Positions 28,038-37,087 of a stretch of DNA of 62,368 nt are shown piece by piece. Within the stretch, counting starts at the first letter, position 1, and each line of letters opens with the position of its first letter. The stretch comes from Xanthomonas boreopolis (GTDB lineage: Bacteria; Pseudomonadota; Gammaproteobacteria; Xanthomonadales; Xanthomonadaceae), in assembly GCA_014654535.1 (NCBI GenBank), contig BNBA01000027.1, positions 1 through 62,368 on the forward strand, in the 5' to 3' direction. The position numbers and the translations under genes are program-made. Under the pieces are notes generated by a model. The model searched no databases, was not told where the DNA came from, and saw only the letters and a list, made by a program, of their open reading frames with translations.

Positions 28038-28185
28038 CCCGCAGGAGCGGTTTTGGCCGCGATGAGGCTTTCTCATTTGAGCCCCTGCACATGGATGTGC
28101 AGGCTGTTGCAGAAGGAGCTGCATGAAAGCCCCTTCGCGGCTGATGGCCCTAGGCCACCTAGACCCGCTCCCACAAAAGCTGCTC
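28038..28185. repeat. Long palindromic repeat, family A copy 1 (degenerate)
   Basis: CAGGAGCGGTTTTGGCCGCG at the left faces a degenerate CCGCTCCCAC arm at the right. A perfect inner hairpin lies at 28084-28103 (CCTGCACA-TGGA-TGTGCAGG), followed by GCATGAAAGCCCC. The whole layout matches the element at 58401-58520, so it is a mobile or multicopy element. It separates uxaC from the GH2 gene within the operon. Confidence 0.7.
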
Positions 28186-28206
28186 CCTCTGCTCTTCGAT
28201 GCGATC

Positions 28207-29634
28207 TCACAGCCGATAGGCCCGCTTCGGCAGCCGGTAGGCCAGGTCGACGGCGACCTCGGCCGCTTCGTCCTCGTCGAGCCGGTGCTCGGCCACCAGC
28301 TTGGCGAGCACCGCGCAGTCGATGCGGCGCGCGACGTCGTGCCGCGCCGGGATCGACAGGAACGCGCGCGTGTCGTCGTTGAAGCCGACCGTGTTGTAGA
28401 AGCCGGCGCTGCTCAGGGTCTGCTCGCGGAAACGCCACATGCCTTCCGGCGCATCGTGGAACCACCAGGCCGGGCCGAGCAGCAGGCTCGGGTAATGGCC
28501 GGCCAGCGGCGCCAGCTCGCGCGAATAGGTGCTCTCGTCGAGCGTGAACAGGATCAGCTTGAACGCGGGTTCGTTGCCGAAGCGGTCGAGCAGCGGCTTG
28601 AGCGCCTGCACGTACTCGGTGCGCAACGGGATGTCCGCGCCCTTGTCGCGGCCGTAGCGCGCGAACAGGCCGCGATTGTGATTGCGGAAGCAGCCCGGGT
28701 GGATCTGCATCACCAATCCGTCGTCCAGGCTCATCGCCGCCATCTCGGTCAGCACCTGGGCCCGGAACAGCTCGGCCTCGGCGGCGTCGAAATCGCCGCG
28801 CACGATCTTGGCGAACAGCGCGCGCGCCTGCGCCGGCGGCAGGTCGGCGGTGGCGCAGCTGGGATGGCCATGGTCGGTGGAGGTCGCGCCCATCGAGGCG
28901 AAGAACGCGCGTCGCTGGCGATGCGCGCGCAGGTAGCCGTCCCAATCGTGCACGTCCTCGCCGGTCAACTCGCCGAAGCGGCGCAGCGCATCCGGGAACC
29001 GCTCGTGCTCCGGGTCGACCACCGGGTCCGGCCGGTATGCGGTGATCACGCGGCCCTTCCAGCCGCTGTCGCGGATCGCGGCGTGGTGCCGCAGCTCGTC
29101 CAGCGGCGACTCGGTGGTGGCGATGACCTCGATGTTGAAGCGCTCGAACAGCGCCCGCGGGCGGAACGCCGGCGTCTGCAGCGCCGCGGTGATGGTGTCG
29201 TAGTAGCGATCGGCGCTGCCGGCATCCAGCCGCACGTCCAGCCCGAACACGTCCACGAACACGTGGTTGAGCCACATCGAGGACGGCGTGCCGCGGAACA
29301 GGTGGTAGTGCTCGGCGAACGCCCGCCACGCCGCACGCGGATCGACCGCGGCCCGCGAACCGTCGGCACGCGGGATGCCGAGCGCATCCAGGTCCACGCC
29401 CTGGCTGTACAGCATGCGGAACACGTAGTGGTCCGGCACCAGCAGCAGCTCGGTGGCATCGGCGAACGGCGCGTCCTCGGCGAACCAGGCCGGATCGGTA
29501 TGCCCGTGCGGACTGACGATCGGCAACCGCGCGACCTGCGCATACAGGCGGCGGGCGATGCCGCGCTGGACCGGATCGGAAGGAAACAGGCGGTTCTCGT
29601 CGAGATGGAGGGGCTTGGCGTTCATTCGGGGCAT
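28207..29634 (-). CDS. uxaC: Glucuronate (uronate) isomerase
   Basis: 475 residues, close to the E. coli length of 470. An amidohydrolase-type fold with the N-terminal metal motif SPHGHTDPAW, then the family segments ATTESPLDEL and VMQIHPGCFRNHN, and the late GFNDDTRAFLSIPARHD. It isomerises D-glucuronate to D-fructuronate, which UxuB in the left half reduces. A second ATG at 29625 (MNAKPLHLDENR) is equally possible. It sits 57 nt after the GH115 gene. Confidence 0.93.
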   Translation of the reverse strand: MPRMNAKPLHLDENRLFPSDPVQRGIARRLYAQVARLPIVSPHGHTDPAWFAEDAPFADATELLLVPDHYVFRMLYSQGVDLDALGIPRADGSRAAVDPRAAWRAFAEHYHLFRGTPSSMWLNHVFVDVFGLDVRLDAGSADRYYDTITAALQTPAFRPRALFERFNIEVIATTESPLDELRHHAAIRDSGWKGRVITAYRPDPVVDPEHERFPDALRRFGELTGEDVHDWDGYLRAHRQRRAFFASMGATSTDHGHPSCATADLPPAQARALFAKIVRGDFDAAEAELFRAQVLTEMAAMSLDDGLVMQIHPGCFRNHNRGLFARYGRDKGADIPLRTEYVQALKPLLDRFGNEPAFKLILFTLDESTYSRELAPLAGHYPSLLLGPAWWFHDAPEGMWRFREQTLSSAGFYNTVGFNDDTRAFLSIPARHDVARRIDCAVLAKLVAEHRLDEDEAAEVAVDLAYRLPKRAYRL

Positions 29635-29691
29635 CGTCGCATGTCGGTCCGTCGTCCCGGGCAGGGCCCGGACGGGAACGGGAAGGGAAGG

Positions 29692-32313
29692 TCAGCGTTC
29701 CGGGCTCTCCGGCGCACCGAGGTGGCTGTCGTCGCGCGCGCCGCCGCGCAGCACTTCCACGCGCTGGAACACCACGCCCGGGTCGATCCGCCACAACCTG
29801 AGGGTCTGCGCCCCGGCCGCGGCGCGATGGCGGGTCACGGCCACGTAGGCGCGCTCGGACACCGCTCGGGTCCAGGCGACCTTGGCCGGCGTGTCGGCAC
29901 CGGTGGGAGCGGGCTCGAGCGCCATGCGCACCACCTGCGGCGGTTCGTCGCCGAGGGAGACGCCGAAGCGCAGGCCCTCGCCGCCGCGGAAATCGAGCGT
30001 CGGCGACACGGTCACGCGCACCTCGACCTCGCCGGCGCCGCGCAGCCACAACGGGTACTCCAGGCGCGGGCCATCGGCCGACAGCGGCGACTCCGGCGCC
30101 GTCTGCGGCCAGGAAGTCACGCCGGACAGGGTGCGTCCCAGGTTCGGGATCGTGATCCAGTCCACGCCGTCGCCGCCCACGGCGCGCGCATGGTGCTCGG
30201 CCTCGACCGCGACGATGCCGTGGCACTCGACGAAGCCTCGCGCCTGCGGCGGGATCGCGCATGCCGGCACGGCCGGTGCCACGGCCGGCGGGGCCGCCGC
30301 GGCCTTCGCGTCCACCCGCTGCACCGCCGGCGGCACGTTGCGGTCAGGCTGCTGCCAGCTCGTGTAGCCGATGCGGGGCTGCGACATCATGTGCCGCCAT
30401 TTGCCGCCGGCGATGTCCTGTTCGTAGCGGCGCTGCAGCTCCGCATCGCGCTCGAAGCGTCGCTGCACCTCGTCGGCCCAGTGGTTGGCCGAGGCCAGCC
30501 CCAGCGCGGCGTCGCGCCGGTTGCGGGCCTGGGCGATGTACATCGCATCGAGGTTCGACAGCGCCAGCACCGGGTATTCGACCAGTTGGAAGAACGCATC
30601 ATGGGCGTCGGCCGGGAGTTCGCGCTTCACCGCGTCCATGCGGGCGATCAGTGCGTTCCATTCGGCCTCGATGCGGTCGGCCTCGCCGCTGGCCAAGTCC
30701 CAGGTGGTGGCATCGGTCAGTTCCGGCGTGCGGCGGGCGCTGTACTGCGCATAGCGGGTCAGGATCTCCCCGATCGCCTCGGCATGGCGCTCGCCGAACT
30801 GCGCGGCGGCCCAGCGCGCCGGATAGGCGGCCAGCCGGTCCAGGGTCATCGCCTCGGGCTTCCATGCCTGGTCGAGGAAGAAGCTGATCGGCCACTCCAT
30901 CGGCTTCAGGTCGCCGACGTTGACCACCCACAGCTGCCGCACGCCATGCGACCAGGCCAGGTTCATCTGTTCCCAGGTGCGTTCGATCTGCGTGGTGTTG
31001 AGCCACTTGTAGTTGCGCGGAGTGCCGACGTAGTCGAAGTGGTAGTACACACCGTAGCCGCCCGCCCGCATCTCGCCCGGCTTCGGCAGGCGGCGGAGGT
31101 TGCCCCAGTTGTCGTCGGCGAACAGCAGGGTCACGTCGTCGGGCACCTGCATGCCCTGGTCGTAGTAGTCCTGCACCTCCTTGTACAGCGCCCACACCTG
31201 CGGGGTCCGTTCGGCCGGCTTGCCGGTGACCTCGGCGAGGATACGGCGCTGGTCGGCGACGATGCCCTCCAGCAGGGAGATCGCGGTGCCCTCGGACATC
31301 GGTTCGTCGCCGTCGCCGCGCATGCCCAGGGTGACCACGCCTTCGCGGTCGCCCATGCGCTCGATGCCCTTGCGCCAGAACGCCTGCAGCGCCTCGCGGT
31401 TGCGGGCGTAGTCCCAGGGCCCGCTGCCGTAGCGCTTCCACTCCACGTGCGCGCGCATCATCGGCTCGTGGTGGCTGGTGCCGACCACCACGCCGTACTC
31501 GTCGGCCAGCTCGGCATTGCGCGGGTCGTCGTCGTAGAAGGCGCGCCCCCACATCGCCGGCCACAGGTAGTTGCCCTTCTGCCGCAGGAGCAACTGGAAC
31601 ACGCGCTCGTAGAAGCGGTGGTTGGGGCCGCCGTAGGTCGCCTTCATCCAGCCGCCCAGCGCCGGGTCCTCGTCGTTGATGAAGATGCCGCGATAGCGCA
31701 CCGCCGGCGCATCGGCGAAGCGGCCGGGCGCCACGTACGCCGCGGCTTTCCTCGGCACGGGCACATCGGCCCACCACTGCCAGGGCGACACGCCGAGCCG
31801 GCGCGACAGCTCGTAGAGGCCGAAGATGGTGCCGCGCTTGTCGGCGCCGGCGATCAGCAGCGCGCGTTCGATTCCCGGTTCCGGGTTTTCCACCACTTGC
31901 AGCAGATAGGCTTCCCATCGCCCGGCCACGCCGCGCGTGTCGATGTTCCTCTCGCGCACGATGCGGTCCACGCGCGGACTACGGCCCAGCGTGCCGGCGA
32001 TGATCGCGGCAGGCAGCGGCGCGGCGGTGTCGTTGGCGAACACCGCTTCCAGGCCGGCGACGTTGGACAGATCGTCGCGCAGGTCGCGCGCGGCGCGCAG
32101 CACGCCCGGGAAATCGCCCGCGTCGGCAAGGACCGCGACCGGATGGCCGCCCTCGATCAACGGCAGCGCGCCGGCGACGGCGCGCTCGCATACCGCGGCC
32201 GGTTCGTTGCAGCGGGCTTCGTCGGGTGCTGCCGCCTGCGCGGGCGGCGCCCACGAGGCGAACGCGAGCGGGAGCAAAGCGAGTATCCAGGCGTGGTAGG
32301 CAGGCATCGTCAT
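29692..32313 (-). CDS. agu115A: GH115 xylan alpha-glucuronidase
   Basis: An 873-residue exported protein with a signal peptide ending about AQAAAPD. GH115 hallmarks include the N-terminal alpha/beta domain (LIAGADKRGTIFGLYELSR), GIFINDED, GNYLWPAMWG, GMRGDGDEPM and VTLLFADDNWGN, and a C-terminal beta-sandwich. GH115 removes (4-O-methyl)glucuronic acid from internal xylose residues, which GH67 cannot do, so the two enzymes complement each other. MTMP (32313) and MPAY (32307) starts are both possible. Confidence 0.93.
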   Translation of the reverse strand: MTMPAYHAWILALLPLAFASWAPPAQAAAPDEARCNEPAAVCERAVAGALPLIEGGHPVAVLADAGDFPGVLRAARDLRDDLSNVAGLEAVFANDTAAPLPAAIIAGTLGRSPRVDRIVRERNIDTRGVAGRWEAYLLQVVENPEPGIERALLIAGADKRGTIFGLYELSRRLGVSPWQWWADVPVPRKAAAYVAPGRFADAPAVRYRGIFINDEDPALGGWMKATYGGPNHRFYERVFQLLLRQKGNYLWPAMWGRAFYDDDPRNAELADEYGVVVGTSHHEPMMRAHVEWKRYGSGPWDYARNREALQAFWRKGIERMGDREGVVTLGMRGDGDEPMSEGTAISLLEGIVADQRRILAEVTGKPAERTPQVWALYKEVQDYYDQGMQVPDDVTLLFADDNWGNLRRLPKPGEMRAGGYGVYYHFDYVGTPRNYKWLNTTQIERTWEQMNLAWSHGVRQLWVVNVGDLKPMEWPISFFLDQAWKPEAMTLDRLAAYPARWAAAQFGERHAEAIGEILTRYAQYSARRTPELTDATTWDLASGEADRIEAEWNALIARMDAVKRELPADAHDAFFQLVEYPVLALSNLDAMYIAQARNRRDAALGLASANHWADEVQRRFERDAELQRRYEQDIAGGKWRHMMSQPRIGYTSWQQPDRNVPPAVQRVDAKAAAAPPAVAPAVPACAIPPQARGFVECHGIVAVEAEHHARAVGGDGVDWITIPNLGRTLSGVTSWPQTAPESPLSADGPRLEYPLWLRGAGEVEVRVTVSPTLDFRGGEGLRFGVSLGDEPPQVVRMALEPAPTGADTPAKVAWTRAVSERAYVAVTRHRAAAGAQTLRLWRIDPGVVFQRVEVLRGGARDDSHLGAPESPER

Positions 32314-32401
32314 CTCGGAAAGTCGTCCCTCGTTCCCGCAGGGGCGGCGCGCGCCGCGACAGGACCTTCCTCATCGCGCCACGGGCCGTTCCTGCGCATG
32401 T

Positions 32402-33706
32402 TCATCGCGCTTCCAGCCGCGCCGGTTCCAGCGCCGGCGCCAACGCGTGCACCACCAGCAGCGCGAGCAGGTAGGCCGATCCCGCCATCAGGAACACCGG
32501 CACGTAGCTGCCCGTGGTTTCCAGCAGGAAGCCGGTGAAGGTGGCGATCATCATGCCGCCTACCGCCCCGGCGAACCCGCCGATGCCGACGACGGAAGCC
32601 ACCGCGTGGCGCGGGAACATGTCCGAGGTCAGCGTGAACACGTTGGCGGACCAGCCCTGGTGGCCGGCGGTCGCCAGCCCGATCAGCAGCACCGCCACCC
32701 ACAGGTCGTCGGCCCTGGCGGCGAACACGATCGGCACCACGCACAGCGCGCACACCAGCATCGCCCCCTTGCGCGCGCGGTTGACGCTCCAACCGCGCTT
32801 GATGAAGCGCCCGGCGAGCCAGCCTCCGGCGATGCTGCCCACGTCCGCCAGCAGGAAGATCGCCACCAGCGGCAAGCCCAGGCCCAGCAGGCTGAGGCCG
32901 TACTCGGCGTGCAGGAACTTGGGCAGCCAGAACAGGAAGAACCACCAGATCGGGTCGGTGATGAACTTGGCGGCGACGAACGCCCAGGCCTGGCGGTGGC
33001 GCAGCAGGCGTGCCCATGGCACGCGCACCGCCGGCTCCGGCGGATCGCTGCGGATGTGCGCCAGCTCCTCCGCCGACAGCCGCGAGTGCCGTTCCGGCGC
33101 GCGATACAGCAGCAGCCAGACCGCCAGCCAGGTCGCGCTCAGCAGGCCCGTGCACAGGAACGCCGCCTGCCATCCCCAGGCCACCGCCACCACCGGCACC
33201 AGCAGCGGGGCGACGATGGCCCCGATGTTGGAGCCCGAGTTGAAGATGCCGGTGGCCAGCGCGCGCTCGCGGCGCGGGAACCATTCGGCCACGGTCTTGA
33301 TCGCGGCCGGGAAATTGCCGGCCTCGCCCAGCCCGAGCATGAACCGCGCCAGCGCGAAGCCCATCACGCTGCCCGCCAGCGCATGGCCCATCGCCGCCAG
33401 GCTCCAGACGCCGATCGCGATGGCGTAGCCGACGCGGGTACCGAGCCGGTCGATCACCGCGCCGGCGCACAGCAGGCCCAGCGCGTACGCCGCCTGGAAG
33501 GCGGTGACGATGTAGCCGTACTCGATCTCGTTCCAGCCGATGTGTTCCTGCAGGAACGGCGCGAGCACGCCGAGCACCTGCCGGTCGATGTAGTTGATGG
33601 TGGTCGCGGCCAGCAGCATCGCGCATATGCGCCATCGATAGCGGCCGACGCGCGGCGGCGCCTCGCTCGACCGCACTTCGGCAACGCCGCTCGCACGCTG
33701 TTCCAT
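32402..33706 (-). CDS. uxuT: MFS transporter, hexuronate (ExuT/UxuT) type
   Basis: A 434-residue ACS-family carrier with about 12 membrane helices. Family motifs are TTINYIDRQVLGVLAP in helix 1, GLGEAGNFPAAIKTVAEWFP and NSGSNIGAIVAP. Relatives transport hexuronates or related organic anions with protons. As first gene of the operon carrying GH115 and uxaC it should bring (methyl)glucuronate across the inner membrane. ATG 33706 has GGGAGACGAG directly upstream; a perfect operator lies 36 nt before the start. Confidence 0.88.
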   Translation of the reverse strand: MEQRASGVAEVRSSEAPPRVGRYRWRICAMLLAATTINYIDRQVLGVLAPFLQEHIGWNEIEYGYIVTAFQAAYALGLLCAGAVIDRLGTRVGYAIAIGVWSLAAMGHALAGSVMGFALARFMLGLGEAGNFPAAIKTVAEWFPRRERALATGIFNSGSNIGAIVAPLLVPVVAVAWGWQAAFLCTGLLSATWLAVWLLLYRAPERHSRLSAEELAHIRSDPPEPAVRVPWARLLRHRQAWAFVAAKFITDPIWWFFLFWLPKFLHAEYGLSLLGLGLPLVAIFLLADVGSIAGGWLAGRFIKRGWSVNRARKGAMLVCALCVVPIVFAARADDLWVAVLLIGLATAGHQGWSANVFTLTSDMFPRHAVASVVGIGGFAGAVGGMMIATFTGFLLETTGSYVPVFLMAGSAYLLALLVVHALAPALEPARLEAR

Positions 33707-33741
33707 CTCGTCTCCCCGGGGGGCGCGGCCGGGCCACGCGT

Positions 33742-33755
33742 TGATAGCGCTATCA
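33742..33755. promoter_or_regulatory. Perfect LacI-type operator TGATAGCGCTATCA (copy 1)
   Basis: A 14-nt perfect palindrome 36 nt upstream of the hexuronate transporter start, where a repressor would block the minus-strand operon promoter or early leader. It is identical to the site at 33993 and shares its core with the site next to xylR. Assignment to XylR is inferred. Confidence 0.75.
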
Positions 33756-33992
33756 CTATCACAGCCACCCTGCGCGGACCATCTGCACTGCAGCGAAGCT
33801 GCAGGATCGCAGTCACGTGGTCCGTATGAAGCGACGGCGAGGATCGCGATTTCCGTCGCGCATGCCATCGATATCCATTTTCCCGGGGATTTTTCGTCCC
33901 CTGCGTCCAGGCGGCTCATGGCAGCGCTGTCATTCCCCGGTCGCGGCAGCCCCGGCGATCACGTTTGCTGCTGCGCAGCGTGACGCTCCTGG
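33756..33992. promoter_or_regulatory. Divergent control region between the two right-hand xylan operons
   Basis: About 240 nt separate the two operators. It holds a CTGCAGC-GAA-GCTGCAG hairpin at 33788-33804 and must contain both promoters, but no convincing -35/-10 pair can be picked by eye. No gene is supported, although a frame stays open through it on each strand. Confidence 0.6.
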
Positions 33993-34006
33993 TGATAGCG
34001 CTATCA
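33993..34006. promoter_or_regulatory. Perfect LacI-type operator TGATAGCGCTATCA (copy 2)
   Basis: Same 14-mer as copy 1, here 104 nt before the GTG start of the TonB-dependent receptor gene. Two identical sites 251 nt apart in a divergent region could permit looping by a tetrameric or paired repressor; that is inference. Confidence 0.75.
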
Positions 34007-34110
34007 TCCGCCGCACCGTCAAGAGCCGGTTTTTCGGATGCGCGTTGCATCCACGCATAGGGGACATGGGCGGCTCGCGGCACGCAGGTCACCAATCCGG
34101 AGGGAGTGAG

Positions 34111-37023
34111 GTGAAGCAGCACTTGAACGTCAGCGCGCTCGCGCGCGCATTGAGCATCGCGTTGCTCGCCGGCACGAGCGGCCATGTCCTGGCGCAACAG
34201 GCGGCACCGGCCGACCAGGCGCAGCCGGCCTCGCCCCCGGCATCCGGCGTCACCGACCTCGACAAGGTGCAGGTCACCGGCTATCGCCGCAGCATCCAGT
34301 TCTCCACCGACGCCAAGCGCGATTCGACCGGCTTCACCGATTCGGTGTTCGCCGAGGACATCGGCAAGTTCCCCGACACCAACATCGCCGAGTCGCTCAA
34401 CCGCATTCCCGGCATCCAGCTCGAACGCGACGTCAACGGCGAGGGCCTGAACATCGCCATCCGCGGCCTGCCCAACAGCTTCACCAAGACCGTGATCAAC
34501 GGCAACCCAGTCGCCACCGCCTCGATCGGCCTGAACAACCAGAGCCAGAACCGCGAGGTCGACCTCAACCTGTTCCCCACCGAGTTCTTCACCCAGCTCA
34601 CGGTCAACAAGACGCCCAAGGCCAGCCTGGTCGAAGGCGGCATCTCCGGCGTGGTCGACATGCGCACCGCGCGCCCGTTCGACCGCCCCGGCACGCACCT
34701 GACCTACCAGATCCAGGGCAGCTACAACGACATCAGCGACAAGGTCACCCCGCTGGGCTCGGCGATCGGCAGCTGGACCAACAGCGAAGGCACCTTCGGC
34801 GTGCTCGTCGGCGTCACTTCCACGCGCGGCAAGATCGGCGTGGAAGGCTACGAGACCGTCGGCTGGACCAATCCCGGCCTCAGCTACACCCAGTGCGGCC
34901 TGGCCGCGCCGGCCGGCACGGATCCGAACACCGGCCGCCCGGCCGCGTGCAACGTCGGCGGCGGCGGCAATTGGCTGATCCCCACCACGGTACCGGACAA
35001 CGCATCGGCCATCGGCGCCGGGCTGACGCCCGGCGCGGTGATCGACAAGGACATGCTGCTGGCGCTGAACCCCGGCCTGAGCATCGACCAGATCAGCGAG
35101 GCGCTGATCCCGCGCCTGGGCCGCCCGGTGCACATGTCCGGCGACCGCGACCGCGACGGCGCGATCGCCTCGCTGGAGTGGCGGCCGAACGACCGGATGA
35201 ACTTCTATTTGGACGCGATGTTCACCAAGGCGCACCGCACCAACGAGCGCATCGACGTCAACCTGGTCGGCCGCAACTTCGCCGCCAACGGCATGATCCC
35301 GGTCGACATGCAGGTCGACGGCAACGGCGTGGTCACCGACGCCACGTTCGCCAACGCGCAGTTCTTCCTGGAAGCGCGCCCGTACATCGAGGACGTGAAG
35401 TACTGGAGCGTCAACCCCGGCGGCACGTTCTGGTTCGGCTCGGACGGCAACGTCAAGCTCGACGTGCAGGCCAACGCCACCCGCAGCTGGATGTTCCGCG
35501 AGTCGCCCACCATCCTGGTCAACTCGCCCTACACCACCGTGCAATACACCAACGACGGCGGCGTGCCGCGCTGGACCACCGACCTGGACCTCAACGATCC
35601 CAACATCGGCTGGACCTGGACCGGCGGCCGCGTCAATGTGCAGAACGAGAAGCGCGTGACCGAGACCAAGGGCGCGCGCGCCGACCTGCAGCTCGGCGAG
35701 GACAAGCGCAACGTCAAGGTCGGCGTGGCCTACGACGAGAACATGCGCCGCATCCAGGGCTTCGACAACAGCACGGCCTGGCAGACGTACGTGCTGTCGA
35801 CCGTGTCCGACGCGCAACTGGCGCAGTACCTGCGCCCGGGCCCGTACGGCTTCATCACCGCCGACTTCGACGCCTTCAAGCGCGCCACCGATTACTACCA
35901 GTACCGCGACGACGCGCCCGAATCGGCCGGTCCCAACACCGGCGCCTCCACCGGCGGGCTCGAGGAACGCACCTGGGCCGCCTACATCGAGATGAACGGC
36001 GAGACCGAGATACTGGACCGCCTGCTGCGCTTCAACGCCGGCGTGCGCTACGCCTCCACCAAGCAGGAGATCAGCGGCCCGGTCACGCTCGGCGGCGTGC
36101 GCCGCTGGCAGACCCTGAAGGGCGACTACGACGAGTACCTGCCGTCGTTCAGCGCCGCCTGGGACGTGGCCGACAGCGTGGTGCTGAGGATGTCCGCCTC
36201 GCGCGCGATGACCCGGCCCAATCCCAGTTCGATGCTGCCGGCCACCTCGCTCAGCTGGCCGACCGCGGACCTCGCCACGCAGGGCAACCCCAACCTGAAG
36301 CCGTACACCTCGACCAACCTCGACCTGGGCGGCGAGTGGTATACCGGCGGCGAAGGCATGGTCGGCCTGACCTTCTTCAACAAGCGCATCGAGGGCTATA
36401 CCTACCTCGGCACCACCACGATGCCGTTCTCGCAGCTGGGCATCCCCTTCGACGAACTGGACGCGGTCCAGCAGAGCGCGATCAACTCGCGCGGCGGCCC
36501 GAACAGCGCGCTGGTGGCGGTCTCGCAGCAGGTCAACGCCAACGCCACGCTCAACGTGCGCGGCTGGGAAGTGATCTGGGTGCAGCCGCTGGACTTCGTG
36601 TTCGACGGGCTGGGCATCCAGGCCAACTACACCGACATCAACCTGTCGGCCGACGGCGACGACGCCGACAAGCTCAGCGGCAACCTGTACGGCATCGCGC
36701 CCAAGCTGTGGAACGCGACCGCGTACTGGGAGAACAAGGGCTTCTCGGCGCGGGTGTCGTACACGCACACCGACTCGGTGATCGGCACCGGCCCGAACCA
36801 GAACGGCATCCCGTACGCGCAGATCATCGGCGAGTCGCGCGGGCAATGGGACATGTCGGCGAGCTACACGCTGCCGTGGATCAAGTCCTCGCCGCAGATC
36901 ACCCTCAACGTGATCAACATCGCCGGCAAGGCGCGCCGTTCCAACTTCTACTGGGACAACGCGGTCAACGACATCTACGACCCCGGCCGCACCATCATGC
37001 TGGGCCTCCGCGGCTCGTTCTAG
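34111..37023 (+). CDS. xytA: TonB-dependent receptor for xylo-oligosaccharides
   Basis: 970 residues with a signal peptide ending about HVLAQQA. A TonB-box-like LDKVQVTG follows, then the plug domain (about 60-190: ESLNRIPGIQLERDVNGEG, IRGLPNSF) and the 22-strand barrel ending in a terminal phenylalanine (LRGSF). The GTG start at 34111 has GGAGGGA 5 nt upstream; an ATG at 34066 lacks one. This TonB-receptor subgroup with AESLNRIPG is typical of carbohydrate CUT loci. Energised by TonB it should import xylan fragments across the outer membrane. The symbol follows Xanthomonas from memory; the substrate is inferred from the operon. Confidence 0.9.
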   Translation: MKQHLNVSALARALSIALLAGTSGHVLAQQAAPADQAQPASPPASGVTDLDKVQVTGYRRSIQFSTDAKRDSTGFTDSVFAEDIGKFPDTNIAESLNRIPGIQLERDVNGEGLNIAIRGLPNSFTKTVINGNPVATASIGLNNQSQNREVDLNLFPTEFFTQLTVNKTPKASLVEGGISGVVDMRTARPFDRPGTHLTYQIQGSYNDISDKVTPLGSAIGSWTNSEGTFGVLVGVTSTRGKIGVEGYETVGWTNPGLSYTQCGLAAPAGTDPNTGRPAACNVGGGGNWLIPTTVPDNASAIGAGLTPGAVIDKDMLLALNPGLSIDQISEALIPRLGRPVHMSGDRDRDGAIASLEWRPNDRMNFYLDAMFTKAHRTNERIDVNLVGRNFAANGMIPVDMQVDGNGVVTDATFANAQFFLEARPYIEDVKYWSVNPGGTFWFGSDGNVKLDVQANATRSWMFRESPTILVNSPYTTVQYTNDGGVPRWTTDLDLNDPNIGWTWTGGRVNVQNEKRVTETKGARADLQLGEDKRNVKVGVAYDENMRRIQGFDNSTAWQTYVLSTVSDAQLAQYLRPGPYGFITADFDAFKRATDYYQYRDDAPESAGPNTGASTGGLEERTWAAYIEMNGETEILDRLLRFNAGVRYASTKQEISGPVTLGGVRRWQTLKGDYDEYLPSFSAAWDVADSVVLRMSASRAMTRPNPSSMLPATSLSWPTADLATQGNPNLKPYTSTNLDLGGEWYTGGEGMVGLTFFNKRIEGYTYLGTTTMPFSQLGIPFDELDAVQQSAINSRGGPNSALVAVSQQVNANATLNVRGWEVIWVQPLDFVFDGLGIQANYTDINLSADGDDADKLSGNLYGIAPKLWNATAYWENKGFSARVSYTHTDSVIGTGPNQNGIPYAQIIGESRGQWDMSASYTLPWIKSSPQITLNVINIAGKARRSNFYWDNAVNDIYDPGRTIMLGLRGSF

Positions 37024-37031
37024 GATCGACG

Positions 37032-37053
37032 GCCCCTCTCCGCGGAGAGGGGC
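37032..37053. repeat. 22-nt perfect palindrome between the receptor and transporter genes
   Basis: The two GCCCCTCTCCG half-sites form a continuous palindrome starting 8 nt after the receptor stop. No T-run follows, so it is more likely an mRNA 3'-end protector or partial attenuator that keeps receptor mRNA above that of the downstream transporter than a full terminator. Confidence 0.6.
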
Positions 37054-37087
37054 TCCCAAGGATGACTTCCCCCCACTGCCGGCTTCC

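Noticed and set aside
33817-34110. Longer start for the xylan TonB receptor gene (33817 or ATG 34066)
   Set aside because: Those starts would place the operator within coding sequence or precede the signal peptide with an Arg-rich segment. GTG 34111 has GGAGGGA and a proper signal peptide.
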